NCBI GenBank assembly: GCA_034664395.1
Contig: JAXDHQ010000204.1
Coordinates: 1 to 18,935 of the forward strand
DNA from: JAOPZW01 sp034664395
GTDB taxonomy: Bacteria; Actinomycetota; Thermoleophilia; Solirubrobacterales; Solirubrobacteraceae
Reading direction: 5' to 3'
Length of the DNA stretch: 18,935 nt
Position numbers and translations under genes: made by a program. Below the pieces are notes generated by a model. The model saw nothing but the letters and a program-made list of their open reading frames with translations. It was not told where the DNA came from and searched no databases. Positions 1-6,259 of the stretch are shown here, one piece after another; position 1 is the stretch's first letter; the number at the start of each line of letters is the position of its first letter.

Positions 1-207
1 CGGCATGTCGCCCGCGCCGGTCGCCACGGCCTCGCCCAGGCCGATCGGCGCCTTCTCGTCGCTCTCGCGCTGCACCGTCGGCCCGCCCGCGCGCGAGATG
101 GCGCCGGCCACGCCGCCGCCGTGCGCCAACCGCGTGTTCGCCGCGTTGGCGATCGCGTCGACCTCGAGGGTCGTGATGTCCTTGTCGAGGACCTCGATCC
201 GCGCCAC
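1..207 (-). CDS. Macro-domain protein (ADP-ribose/O-acetyl-ADP-ribose hydrolase type), N-terminal part only
   Basis: The first 69 codons of a minus-strand gene are present and the rest lies beyond the left edge. The translation begins MARIEVLDKDITTLEVDAI. It shows the macro-domain signature: NAAN at residues 21-24, then the glycine-rich ligand loop GGGVAGAI at 30-37, and further on GEAVATGAGDMP, which matches the usual G(E)AVxTGAG stretch. Macro domains bind ADP-ribose, and members of this type often remove ADP-ribose or acetyl groups. Which activity applies cannot be told from this fragment. The start is GTG at 207; an in-frame TAG at 217-219 excludes a longer form. There is no Shine-Dalgarno sequence, but TAGGGT lies 6 nt before the GTG. 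Family assignment is firm; function is inferred. Confidence 0.85.
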   Translation of the reverse strand, partial: MARIEVLDKDITTLEVDAIANAANTRLAHGGGVAGAISRAGGPTVQRESDEKAPIGLGEAVATGAGDMP

Positions 208-213
208 CCCCGG

Positions 214-219
214 ACCCTA
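214..219 (-). promoter_or_regulatory. Putative -10 element (TAGGGT) of a leaderless macro-domain transcript
   Basis: On the minus strand TAGGGT is followed after 6 nt by the GTG start at 207. That is the spacing expected if transcription starts on the start codon. No convincing -35 box is visible. The call leans on the same arrangement at five other operon heads in this window. Confidence 0.35.
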
Positions 220-276
220 ACCTGGCGCGCGGACGCGCATGCGACGCTACTCCTACAAGACGTCGGAATTTGGGGC

Positions 277-376
277 GGATCCGGATCCTCGTGCGGTTCG
301 ACGGAGGAAGGATCAGGCCCGGATCGCCCGCGGTCCGACGGCGGCCGGATCAGGTGCGGATCGTCGTTCCTGACGG
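277..376. repeat. Three imperfect tandem repeats, about 28-32 bp, period 33-37 bp
   Basis: The units are at 277-304, 310-341 and 347-376. Each starts with GGATC, has a second GGATC 1-6 nt later, and ends in GACGG. Units 2 and 3 share GGATCAGG at their left end. Units 1 and 2 share the right end, with GCGGTTCGACGG against GCGGTCCGACGG. Six GGATC words therefore occur within 100 bp. The array lies about 70-170 nt upstream of the macro-domain gene start. Its function is unknown; it could be an operator array or a decayed repeat. Confidence 0.6.
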
Positions 377-384
377 TCGACGGT

Positions 385-418
385 GGGCGGGGTACAGTGC
401 TTCAGCACGGACCCGCCC
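385..418. other. Compound hairpin
   Basis: An outer 7-bp stem GGGCGGG (385-391) pairs with CCCGCCC (412-418). Inside it a 4-bp stem GTGC/GCAC (397-400, 405-408) closes a TTCA loop, leaving small unpaired stretches between the two stems. It directly follows the tandem repeats. There is no T-run on either side, so a classical terminator is uncertain. Confidence 0.4.
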
Positions 419-430
419 CAGCGGCGGGCG

Positions 431-454
431 TCAGGGGCGGCGAGGCGCCCCTGA
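431..454 (-). terminator. Hairpin after the SepIVA-like gene, possible terminator
   Basis: TCAGGGGCG at 431-439 and CGCCCCTGA at 446-454 form a perfect 9-bp stem with a 6-nt loop. It begins 11 nt past the stop codon of the last gene of the coaD unit. No U-run follows on the minus strand, as is common in GC-rich actinobacteria, so intrinsic termination is plausible but unproven. Confidence 0.5.
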
Positions 455-465
455 GGCGGTTGCCG

Positions 466-930
466 TCAGGCGACTTCCGCGGGTTCGTCCTTGCCCTGCA
501 ACCGCTCGCGCCCGCGCTGCACGGCCGCGATGAACTTCGACAGGTTGACCTCGAGCGTGTTGAGGATCTCGTCGGCGTAGTCCTCGGCGCCGAGACGGAT
601 CTCGCGCTCGCGGGCGCGGGCGTCCTCGATGATGTCCTCGGCGGCGCGCTCGGCCTGCTTGGTCACCTCCTGGTCGGAGATGAGCAGGGTCTGGCGCTCG
701 CGCGACTCCTTGATGATGCGCTCGGCCTCGCGCTTGGCCTCGGCAAGCATCTCCTGACGCTCCTTGACGATCCAGCGCGCCTGCTTGATCTCCTCGGGGA
801 TCGTCGCGCGCATCTGGTCGAGGATGTCGTAGATCTCCTCCTTGTCCACGCGCACCTGATCCGTGAGGGGAACGGGCTTTGCGTTGTGGACGAGATCATC
901 CAGCTTGTCGATGAGGACCAGGACGTCCAT
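466..930 (-). CDS. SepIVA/DivIVA-like coiled-coil protein
   Basis: The product is 154 aa, highly charged and without membrane segments. The N-terminal part (residues 1-50) reads VLIDKLDDLVHNAKPVPLTD and then a segment ending in IPEE. This resembles the N-terminus of mycobacterial SepIVA, a septum-associated DivIVA-like protein. From about residue 45 to 150 the sequence is heptad-like and rich in Glu, Lys, Arg and Ala, as in a long coiled coil (for example AEAKREAERIIKESRERQ). It is shorter than mycobacterial SepIVA, which I recall as about 245 aa. It lies 17 bp after coaD, probably in the same transcript, and a strong hairpin follows. A role in cell division or envelope growth is inferred from family and context. 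ATP synthase subunit b-like annotations are also common for such coils. Confidence 0.65.
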   Translation of the reverse strand: MDVLVLIDKLDDLVHNAKPVPLTDQVRVDKEEIYDILDQMRATIPEEIKQARWIVKERQEMLAEAKREAERIIKESRERQTLLISDQEVTKQAERAAEDIIEDARAREREIRLGAEDYADEILNTLEVNLSKFIAAVQRGRERLQGKDEPAEVA

Positions 931-947
931 GGCAGCAGTTTGGTTCG

Positions 948-1445
948 TTACCGGGCGAGCTCTTCCTGCAAACGGCGAGCCACCCTATTGGGGACCAGAT
1001 CGTTGATCGCTCCGCCGAACGTGGCGAGCTCCTTGACGCCCGACGAGCTCAGGAAACTGTACTGGGGCGAGGCCATCAGGTAGAGCGACTCGATCTCGGG
1101 CGCCTGCATGCGGTTGAGCTGGTGCATCTCGAGCTCGTACTCGAAGTCCGAGATCGCGCGCAGGCCCTTGACGATCGCCTTCGCCCCGACCTGGCGGGCG
1201 AAGTCGACGACGAGGACCTTGAACGGCTCGACGCGGACGTTGCGCAGGTGCGAGATCGCGTCCTCGATGAACCCGACGCGCTCCTCGATGCCGAACAGCG
1301 GCGGGTTCTTGCGCGACGACAGGTTCACGACCGCGACGACGACCTCGTCGAACATCTCGGAGGTGCGCGTGATGACGTCGACGTGCCCGTAGGTGATCGG
1401 GTCGTAGGAGCCGGGACAGACGGCGATGCGTGGATCAGGGGCCAT
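948..1445 (-). CDS. coaD: Phosphopantetheine adenylyltransferase
   Basis: This cytosolic enzyme transfers AMP from ATP to 4'-phosphopantetheine, giving dephospho-CoA, the fourth step of coenzyme A synthesis. The 165-aa length is normal. The nucleotidyltransferase signature is clear: CPGSYDPITYGHVDVI at residues 10-25 with the T-x-G-H motif at 18-21. KGLRAISDFEYELEMHQLN at 93-111 is the conserved substrate-binding part, and the second ATP-binding motif SSSGVKE is at 133-139. The ATG at 1445 overlaps the end of rsmD by 11 bp. The rsmD-coaD pairing is widespread in bacteria and supports both calls. Confidence 0.97.
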   Translation of the reverse strand: MAPDPRIAVCPGSYDPITYGHVDVITRTSEMFDEVVVAVVNLSSRKNPPLFGIEERVGFIEDAISHLRNVRVEPFKVLVVDFARQVGAKAIVKGLRAISDFEYELEMHQLNRMQAPEIESLYLMASPQYSFLSSSGVKELATFGGAINDLVPNRVARRLQEELAR

Positions 1446-1980
1446 AGGCGTGGATGCAGATGAGAGTGTCGCCGTAGCGACGTTCGCGGAGGACCGGCAG
1501 CCCGAGGGCGAGTGGAGCGCGACGGTCGCTCTCGGCCACGACGCGGGCGTCGGGGGCCAACAGGGCGGGCAGTGCCCGCGAGAGGTCCCGTCCCAGCGCC
1601 GGCGCGTCCCGGTACGGCGGGTCGAGGAGGACGAGATCGTATGCGTCCCCGCGCGCCGATGCGTCCTGGAGGGCCGCCGCGGCGGTCGCGTGCACGACGC
1701 GGGCCTCCTCGGTGCCGAGCCCCAGGGCGTCGAGGTTGGCGCGGATCACCTTGATCGCGCGGGCGTCGCGCTCGACCAGCGTCGCGCTCGCCGCCCCCCG
1801 CGAGAGCGCCTCGATCGCCAGCGCGCCCGAGCCGGCGTAGAGGTCGAGCACGCGCGCGCCGTCGAGCGGGCCGAGCATCGAGAACAGCGCCTCGCGGACG
1901 CGGTCGGAGGTCGGGCGCGTGTCGCGCCCGCGCGGCGCCCGCAGCCGCCGCCCGCCCAGCCGCCCGGCCACGACCCTCAT
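1435..1980 (-). CDS. rsmD: 16S rRNA (guanine(966)-N2)-methyltransferase
   Basis: RsmD methylates G966 of 16S rRNA in the small ribosomal subunit, using SAM. The 181-aa protein starts MRVVAGRLGGRRLRAPRG. It then has TRPTSDRVREALFSML at 21-36, the family hallmark. The SAM-binding motif DLYAGSGALAIEALSRGA spans 46-63, and the catalytic DPPY motif of amino-methyltransferases is at 120-123. The gene begins 16 bp after recG and its 3' end overlaps coaD by 11 bp, so recG-rsmD-coaD is likely one transcript. No clear ribosome-binding site precedes the ATG, which fits translation following on from recG. Confidence 0.96.
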   Translation of the reverse strand: MRVVAGRLGGRRLRAPRGRDTRPTSDRVREALFSMLGPLDGARVLDLYAGSGALAIEALSRGAASATLVERDARAIKVIRANLDALGLGTEEARVVHATAAAALQDASARGDAYDLVLLDPPYRDAPALGRDLSRALPALLAPDARVVAESDRRAPLALGLPVLRERRYGDTLICIHAYGP

Positions 1981-1996
1981 GCGTCGGCGGCGAGGC

Positions 1997-4087
1997 TCAC
2001 GCCGCCACCGGCTCGGCCTCCGCCGCCGCCAGCTCCTCGGCGAGCAGGGTCAGCTCCGGGGCGCTGAGCTCGGGGTCGGCGCGCAGCAGCGCGAGCGCCC
2101 GGTCGTGGGCGCGCTGGAGCAGGGCGCCGTCCTCGGGCAGGCGCGCGAAGCGGAAGCGGGCCATGCCCGACTGGCGCGTGCCGGTGAGCTCGCCCTCGCC
2201 GCGCAGCTCGAGGTCGATCTCTGCCAGGCGGAAGCCGTCGCCGTGCCGGGCGAGCGCGCGCAGCCGCGGCGACTCGCTGGGGCCGAACAGCAGGCACAGC
2301 GACGCGTGGGCGCCCCGCCCCACCCGGCCGCGAAGCTGATGGAGCTGGGAGATCCCGTAGCGCTCGGCGTCCTCGACGAGCATCACCGTCGCGTTGGGGA
2401 CGTCGATGCCGACCTCGATCACCGTCGTGGCGACGAGCACGTCGGCGTCGCCGCCGGCGAAGGCCTCCATCGCCGCCGCCTTCTCGCGCGGGCGCATCTG
2501 GCCGTGCAGCAGCACGACGTCGAACTCGGCGAACTCGGTGGTCCGCAGCCGCTCGAACTCGGCGGTCGCCGCGCGCGCCTGCAGCACCTCGGACTCGCTG
2601 ACCAGCGGGCAGACGACGAACGCCTGCCGTCCGGCCCGCAGCTCCTCGCGGATGCGCTCGTAGGCGCGCTCGCGCTCGCGCTCGCCGCTGGCCACGAACG
2701 TCTCGATCGGCTGACGCCCCTTGGGCAGCCGGCGCAGCTCGGTCACGTCGAGCGCGCCGAAGTTGGCCAGGCGCAGCGTGCGCGGGATCGGCGTGGCGGT
2801 CAGGTGCAGCACGTGCGGCGCCAGGCCCTCCGGCGCCTTGGCGTCGAGCATCGTCCGCTGGCGCACGCCGAAGCGGTGCTGCTCGTCGACGACGGCGACC
2901 GCGAGTCGGTCGAACTCGACGTCGGGCTCGATCAGGGCGTGGGTGCCGACGACGAGGTTGAGCGCGCCGGTGCGCAGCTTGCCGAGGATGTCGGCCCGCC
3001 GCCCGGGCGGGGTCGAGCCGGTCAGCAGCGCGATCGGCACCAGCGAGCCCGGCATGAGCGCCTGGAGGGTGGCGAAGTGCTGCTCGGCCAGGGTCTCGGT
3101 CGGCGCCATCAGCGCCGCCTGCAGGCCGTGCTCGACCGCGCGCAGCATGGCGTGCAGGGCGACGACCGTCTTGCCCGACCCCACCTCCCCCATGAGCAGC
3201 CGCTGCATCGGCCGCTCGCGAGCGAGGTCGGCGTCGACCTCCTCCATCGCCGTCGCCTGGTCGTCGGTGGGCGCGAAGGGCAGCAGCGTGTCGCGCCACA
3301 CGCGCGACAGCGTCGGCTCCTCGCCCAGCGGCGCCGCCGCCTGCGACGCGCGGCGCTCGGCGCGCAGGCGAAGCTGCACGATCTGGTCGACGAGCAGCTC
3401 GTCGAACGCCAGCCGCTCGCGACCGCCCTCGCGGTCGCCGAAGTGCGCGGCCGCCAGCGCCGCCGGCCGGTCGGGCAGCCCCTCGGCGGACCGCAGCGCG
3501 GCGGGCAGGGGCTCGACCACGTCGGCCACGGCTTCGCGGTGCTCGCGCACGGCGGCGAGGATCTGCGTCGAGGTGAGGCCCTTCGTCGCCGGGTACTGCG
3601 ACGCCGCCTCGCCGGCGCCGGCCACCGCGTCGGTGCGCGCGTGGGTGTTCACGCGGAAGCGGTTGGCGCCCTGGTACTTGCCGGCGAGCACGAGCCGGGT
3701 GCCCGGCCGGTAGGCGTCCTTCAGCCACGGCTGGTTGAAGAACGTCGCCTTCATCACGCCGGTGGCGTCGGTGACGGTCGCCTCGACGAGCGGCTTCATC
3801 CCGCGCCGGCGCACCGGGCGCGAGGTGATCGCGCGGACCTCGACGATGACCGTCGCCGTCTCGTCGGGCGCGAGCTCGGCGATCGTCCGCGCCTCGCCCG
3901 AGTCGCGCGGCAGGTGCGCGAGGAGCGCGCCGACCGTCGTCAGCCCCAGCGCCTCGGCCGCCTCGGCGGCGGGACGCGGCTGCCAGGTCAGCGGCGCGAG
4001 CAGCCGCGAGGGTCGCGGCCAGCGGATCGGCGCGCCGCTCAGGGCCTCGCGGTCGAGCTCGTCGTGGGTGCCGAAGGCGGTCGCCAT
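1997..4087 (-). CDS. recG: ATP-dependent DNA helicase RecG
   Basis: RecG remodels stalled replication forks and branch-migrates Holliday junctions. At 696 aa it matches the family length (E. coli about 693). The N-terminal wedge/OB-fold region (about 40-165) precedes the superfamily 2 helicase core. Visible motifs are Walker A GEVGSGKT (300-307), the DEQH box (401-404), HLTATPIPRTL (428-438), and C-terminal ATTVIEVGIDVPNAT and QLRGRVGRG. The ATG at 4087 is preceded by GGACGGG, a usable but close ribosome-binding site. Walker A has Glu where E. coli and Bacillus have Asp (GDVGSGKT), probably a lineage feature. The gene follows merR by 36 bp, with rsmD and coaD downstream. Confidence 0.96.
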   Translation of the reverse strand: MATAFGTHDELDREALSGAPIRWPRPSRLLAPLTWQPRPAAEAAEALGLTTVGALLAHLPRDSGEARTIAELAPDETATVIVEVRAITSRPVRRRGMKPLVEATVTDATGVMKATFFNQPWLKDAYRPGTRLVLAGKYQGANRFRVNTHARTDAVAGAGEAASQYPATKGLTSTQILAAVREHREAVADVVEPLPAALRSAEGLPDRPAALAAAHFGDREGGRERLAFDELLVDQIVQLRLRAERRASQAAAPLGEEPTLSRVWRDTLLPFAPTDDQATAMEEVDADLARERPMQRLLMGEVGSGKTVVALHAMLRAVEHGLQAALMAPTETLAEQHFATLQALMPGSLVPIALLTGSTPPGRRADILGKLRTGALNLVVGTHALIEPDVEFDRLAVAVVDEQHRFGVRQRTMLDAKAPEGLAPHVLHLTATPIPRTLRLANFGALDVTELRRLPKGRQPIETFVASGERERERAYERIREELRAGRQAFVVCPLVSESEVLQARAATAEFERLRTTEFAEFDVVLLHGQMRPREKAAAMEAFAGGDADVLVATTVIEVGIDVPNATVMLVEDAERYGISQLHQLRGRVGRGAHASLCLLFGPSESPRLRALARHGDGFRLAEIDLELRGEGELTGTRQSGMARFRFARLPEDGALLQRAHDRALALLRADPELSAPELTLLAEELAAAEAEPVAA

Positions 4088-4123
4088 CGCCCGTCCATGA
4101 TGCCCGGGCCGGCGGCTGGCTCG

Positions 4124-4573
4124 TCAGTCGCCGGCGAGCGTGCGCAGCCGCCGCTGCACCTTGCGGCGCTTGGCGGCCAGCTCGCCCTCGAGCGCGGCGA
4201 TCTCGTCGCGGCGGCGGCGGACGAGCGCGAGCTGACGATCGATGTGGCCCAGCGACTCCTCGACCATCTCGCGCCGCCGGGCGGCGTCGGGTGCGCCCCG
4301 GTGCCACTCGTCGCGCAGCGCGGCCCGCGCCTCCTGGGCCTCCAGCAGCGCCTTGAGCTCGTCGAGCGAGACGCCCAGCAGCTCCTTGAGGCGCAGGGCG
4401 TCGCGCAGGCGCTCGACCTCGCGCTCGCCGTAGAGGCGATGGCGCCCGGCCTCGCGGTCGTCGCCCGCCTCCAGCAGGCCGATCTCCTCGTAGTAGCGGA
4501 TCGTCCGCGGCGTCGTGCCGACGCGGCGGGCGACCTCGCCGATGCGCAGCCCCGTGGCGACCGTGGCGCTCAT
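4124..4573 (-). CDS. MerR-family transcriptional regulator
   Basis: The product is 149 aa. A MerR winged-helix DNA-binding domain is plain: LRIGEVARRVGTTPRTIRYY starts at residue 9, followed by EEIGLL, RHRLYGEREVERLR and the LLGVSLDELKALL helix. Residues about 100-145 form a charged helix typical of the dimerisation coil. There is no cysteine in the protein, so it is not a metal-thiolate sensor of the MerR/CueR type, and no large effector domain is attached. Its ATG overlaps the transporter stop codon as ATGA, so the two are co-translated. By context it most likely regulates that transporter. The inducer cannot be read from the sequence. Confidence 0.88.
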   Translation of the reverse strand: MSATVATGLRIGEVARRVGTTPRTIRYYEEIGLLEAGDDREAGRHRLYGEREVERLRDALRLKELLGVSLDELKALLEAQEARAALRDEWHRGAPDAARRREMVEESLGHIDRQLALVRRRRDEIAALEGELAAKRRKVQRRLRTLAGD

Positions 4574-6156
4574 GCGTGCTCGCGGACGTGCGCGGGACGC
4601 AGCAGCGAGACGCCGGTGCCGACCAGCGACGTCGCGGCGAGCACCCACAGCGCCACGTGCATGTTGTGGATGAACGGGTCGAGCTGGGCGTCGGTCAGCC
4701 CCGACGCCAGGCCCGAGAAGATCTTGAACAGCACGTCCTTGGGCACGGCGGCGGTGACGATGGCGAGGACGAACGCGATCGACAGGACCGCGCCCGTGTT
4801 CTGCAGCATCGTCCGCGCGCCGGCGGCGATGCCGCGGCGCTGCGGTGGGACCGTCCCCATCATCGCCGCCGTGTTGGGCGAGTTGAACATGCCCGAGCCG
4901 ATGCCGACGAGCGCGAGCCACAGGCTGCTCTGCCAGTAGGGGCTGTGGGCCTGCAGCGTCGTCATGAGCGCCAGGGCGATCGCGGTGACGAGCATGCCCA
5001 GGGCGGCCAGCGTTCGCGACCCGCGCCGGTCGGCCCAGATCCCGGCCAGCGGCGAGGAGACGAGCATCCCGAGCGCCATCGGAGCGAGCTTGATGCCGGC
5101 GGTGATCGGGTCGTCGCCCTGCGCGCCCTGGAAGTAGAAGACGAAGACGAAGAGCAGCGCGAAGCGCGACAGGCCGTTGATGAACGCGGCGCCGGTCGCG
5201 GCCGCGAACAGGCGGTTGCGGAAGATCGTGAGGTCGAGCATCGGCGCCCGGCCGCGGTGCTCGATGAGCACGAACAGCGGCAGCAGGATCACGGCGGCGA
5301 TCAGCCCGCCGATGACGAGCGGGTCGTTCCATCCCGAGATGCCGCCGCGCGAGATCCCGAGGACCAGGCCGGTCAGCCCGGTGACGAACGTGGCGGTGCC
5401 GAGCAGGTCGAAGCCGCGGCTGGCATCGGGCCGCGCCAGCTCGTGCAGGACCATGCCGCCCCACAGCGCGCCGGCCAGGCCGAGCGGGACGTTGAACCAG
5501 AACACCCAGTGCCACGAGATCGCCACGAGCGCGCCGCCGAGGACGGGCCCGATGACGAGGCCAATGGCGGCGACCATCGTGTTGGTCCCCATCGCCAGGC
5601 CGAGCTGCTCGCGCGGGAAGGCGTCGGTGACCAGCGCCGCGGCGTTGGCGAAGAGGAACGCGCCGCCGATGCCCTGCAGGATGCGCCACAGGATGAGCAC
5701 GGTGACGTTGCCGGAGAACCCGGCGCCGAGCGAGGCGACCGCGAAGAGGACGAAGCCGCCGACGTAGGCGGTCTTGCGTCCGAAGAGGTCGGACAGCCGC
5801 CCGGCGGTGAGGACGAGCACGGTCGAGGCGATCATGTAGGCGAGGATCACCCAGACGAGCGACAGGATGCTCGTGCCCAGGGCGCGCTCGAGGTCGGGCA
5901 GGGCGATGATCAGCGTGCCCGAGTTGATGGTGGCGAGCAGCATGCCCAGGCTCGTGCACGACAGCGCCCACCATTTGTAGTGCTCGTGGTCGGACGCGAC
6001 GCCCAGGCGCCGTGACGCGGGCGCGTCGGCGGTCGCGGTCGCGCCGCCGTTGCGTGCGCGCGCTCCCGCGCGCATGAGGGAGGAGACGTAGCCCTGGCGC
6101 GCGCGCCGCGCGCGTCCGGAGTCGTCGGAGCTTGGCGGGGTTCGGACGTCGGCCAT
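4570..6156 (-). CDS. MFS drug:H+ antiporter, DHA2 (14-TM) type
   Basis: The 528-aa polytopic protein is a proton-driven exporter of the EmrB/QacA group. After a hydrophilic N-terminal tail of about 60 residues, membrane segments begin at WWALSCTSLGMLL. MFS motif A, GRLSDLFGRK, is at 119-128, and the antiporter-type motif C appears as GLVIGPVLGG in the fifth helix. The repeated hydrophobic segments fit about 14 helices. I chose ATG 6156 because TATCCT lies 7 nt upstream with a TTCACG box 16 bp further on. A longer form from 6219 would cover that promoter. merR follows with an ATGA overlap. The substrate is unknown; a drug or toxic metabolite is inferred. Confidence 0.88.
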   Translation of the reverse strand: MADVRTPPSSDDSGRARRARQGYVSSLMRAGARARNGGATATADAPASRRLGVASDHEHYKWWALSCTSLGMLLATINSGTLIIALPDLERALGTSILSLVWVILAYMIASTVLVLTAGRLSDLFGRKTAYVGGFVLFAVASLGAGFSGNVTVLILWRILQGIGGAFLFANAAALVTDAFPREQLGLAMGTNTMVAAIGLVIGPVLGGALVAISWHWVFWFNVPLGLAGALWGGMVLHELARPDASRGFDLLGTATFVTGLTGLVLGISRGGISGWNDPLVIGGLIAAVILLPLFVLIEHRGRAPMLDLTIFRNRLFAAATGAAFINGLSRFALLFVFVFYFQGAQGDDPITAGIKLAPMALGMLVSSPLAGIWADRRGSRTLAALGMLVTAIALALMTTLQAHSPYWQSSLWLALVGIGSGMFNSPNTAAMMGTVPPQRRGIAAGARTMLQNTGAVLSIAFVLAIVTAAVPKDVLFKIFSGLASGLTDAQLDPFIHNMHVALWVLAATSLVGTGVSLLRPAHVREHA

Positions 6157-6163
6157 CCGTTCC

Positions 6164-6191
6164 AGGATAGCCAACCGACTTCTTACGTGAA
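6164..6191 (-). promoter_or_regulatory. Promoter of the MFS-merR unit
   Basis: On the minus strand TTCACG (6191-6186) and TATCCT (6169-6164) are separated by 16 bp. TATCCT ends 7 nt before the ATG at 6156, so the transcript would be leaderless. The spacer is not the stretched 19-20 bp form typical of MerR-activated promoters. Confidence 0.45.
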
Positions 6192-6196
6192 CGTCA
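6183..6196. promoter_or_regulatory. Near-palindromic operator candidate over the -35 region
   Basis: TTACGTGAACGTCA is a 14-bp near-palindrome (ACGT-GA-ACGT core, one mismatched outer pair). It covers the putative -35 box of the MFS-merR promoter, a position where a bound regulator would control access by RNA polymerase. MerR is the obvious candidate but the link is inferred. Confidence 0.35.
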
Positions 6197-6259
6197 GATT
6201 GAGGACACGGCTCGGGCACCCTCGCGCCGGCGGGCGGCGGAATTGGCTGGCGGCTCGCG

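Larger units (their letters stand above)
208..465. other. Non-coding stretch between the SepIVA-like gene and the macro-domain gene
   Basis: This is the longest gene-free stretch of the window. The open frames crossing it have arginine/proline-rich shadow translations with no recognisable domain. It holds three imperfect tandem repeats (277-376), a compound hairpin (385-418) and a perfect 9-bp hairpin (431-454). Both flanking genes are on the minus strand, so it contains the end of one unit and the promoter of the next. Confidence 0.6.

Noticed and set aside
277..376. Tandem repeats considered as a CRISPR array
   Set aside because: Units are imperfect and nearly contiguous with no unique spacers of constant length, and there is no cas gene.
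270..533. Plus-strand frame across the tandem repeats with repeated Arg/Gly/Asp residues
   Set aside because: It begins only at a TTG, has no domain and runs antisense into the SepIVA-like gene. The repeated residues simply mirror the DNA repeats.
1919..4939. Plus-strand open frame of about 1006 codons across recG and merR
   Set aside because: Its translation is Arg/Gly/His/Gln-rich without domains and is antisense to recG, whose motifs are unmistakable. Long antisense frames are common in very GC-rich DNA.
4124..5974. Single minus-strand frame of 616 codons ending in the MerR domain (apparent fusion)
   Set aside because: Only the last 149 codons are MerR. The upstream part is an out-of-frame shadow of the MFS gene, whose own frame shows membrane helices and MFS motifs. 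The real arrangement is two genes with an ATGA overlap.
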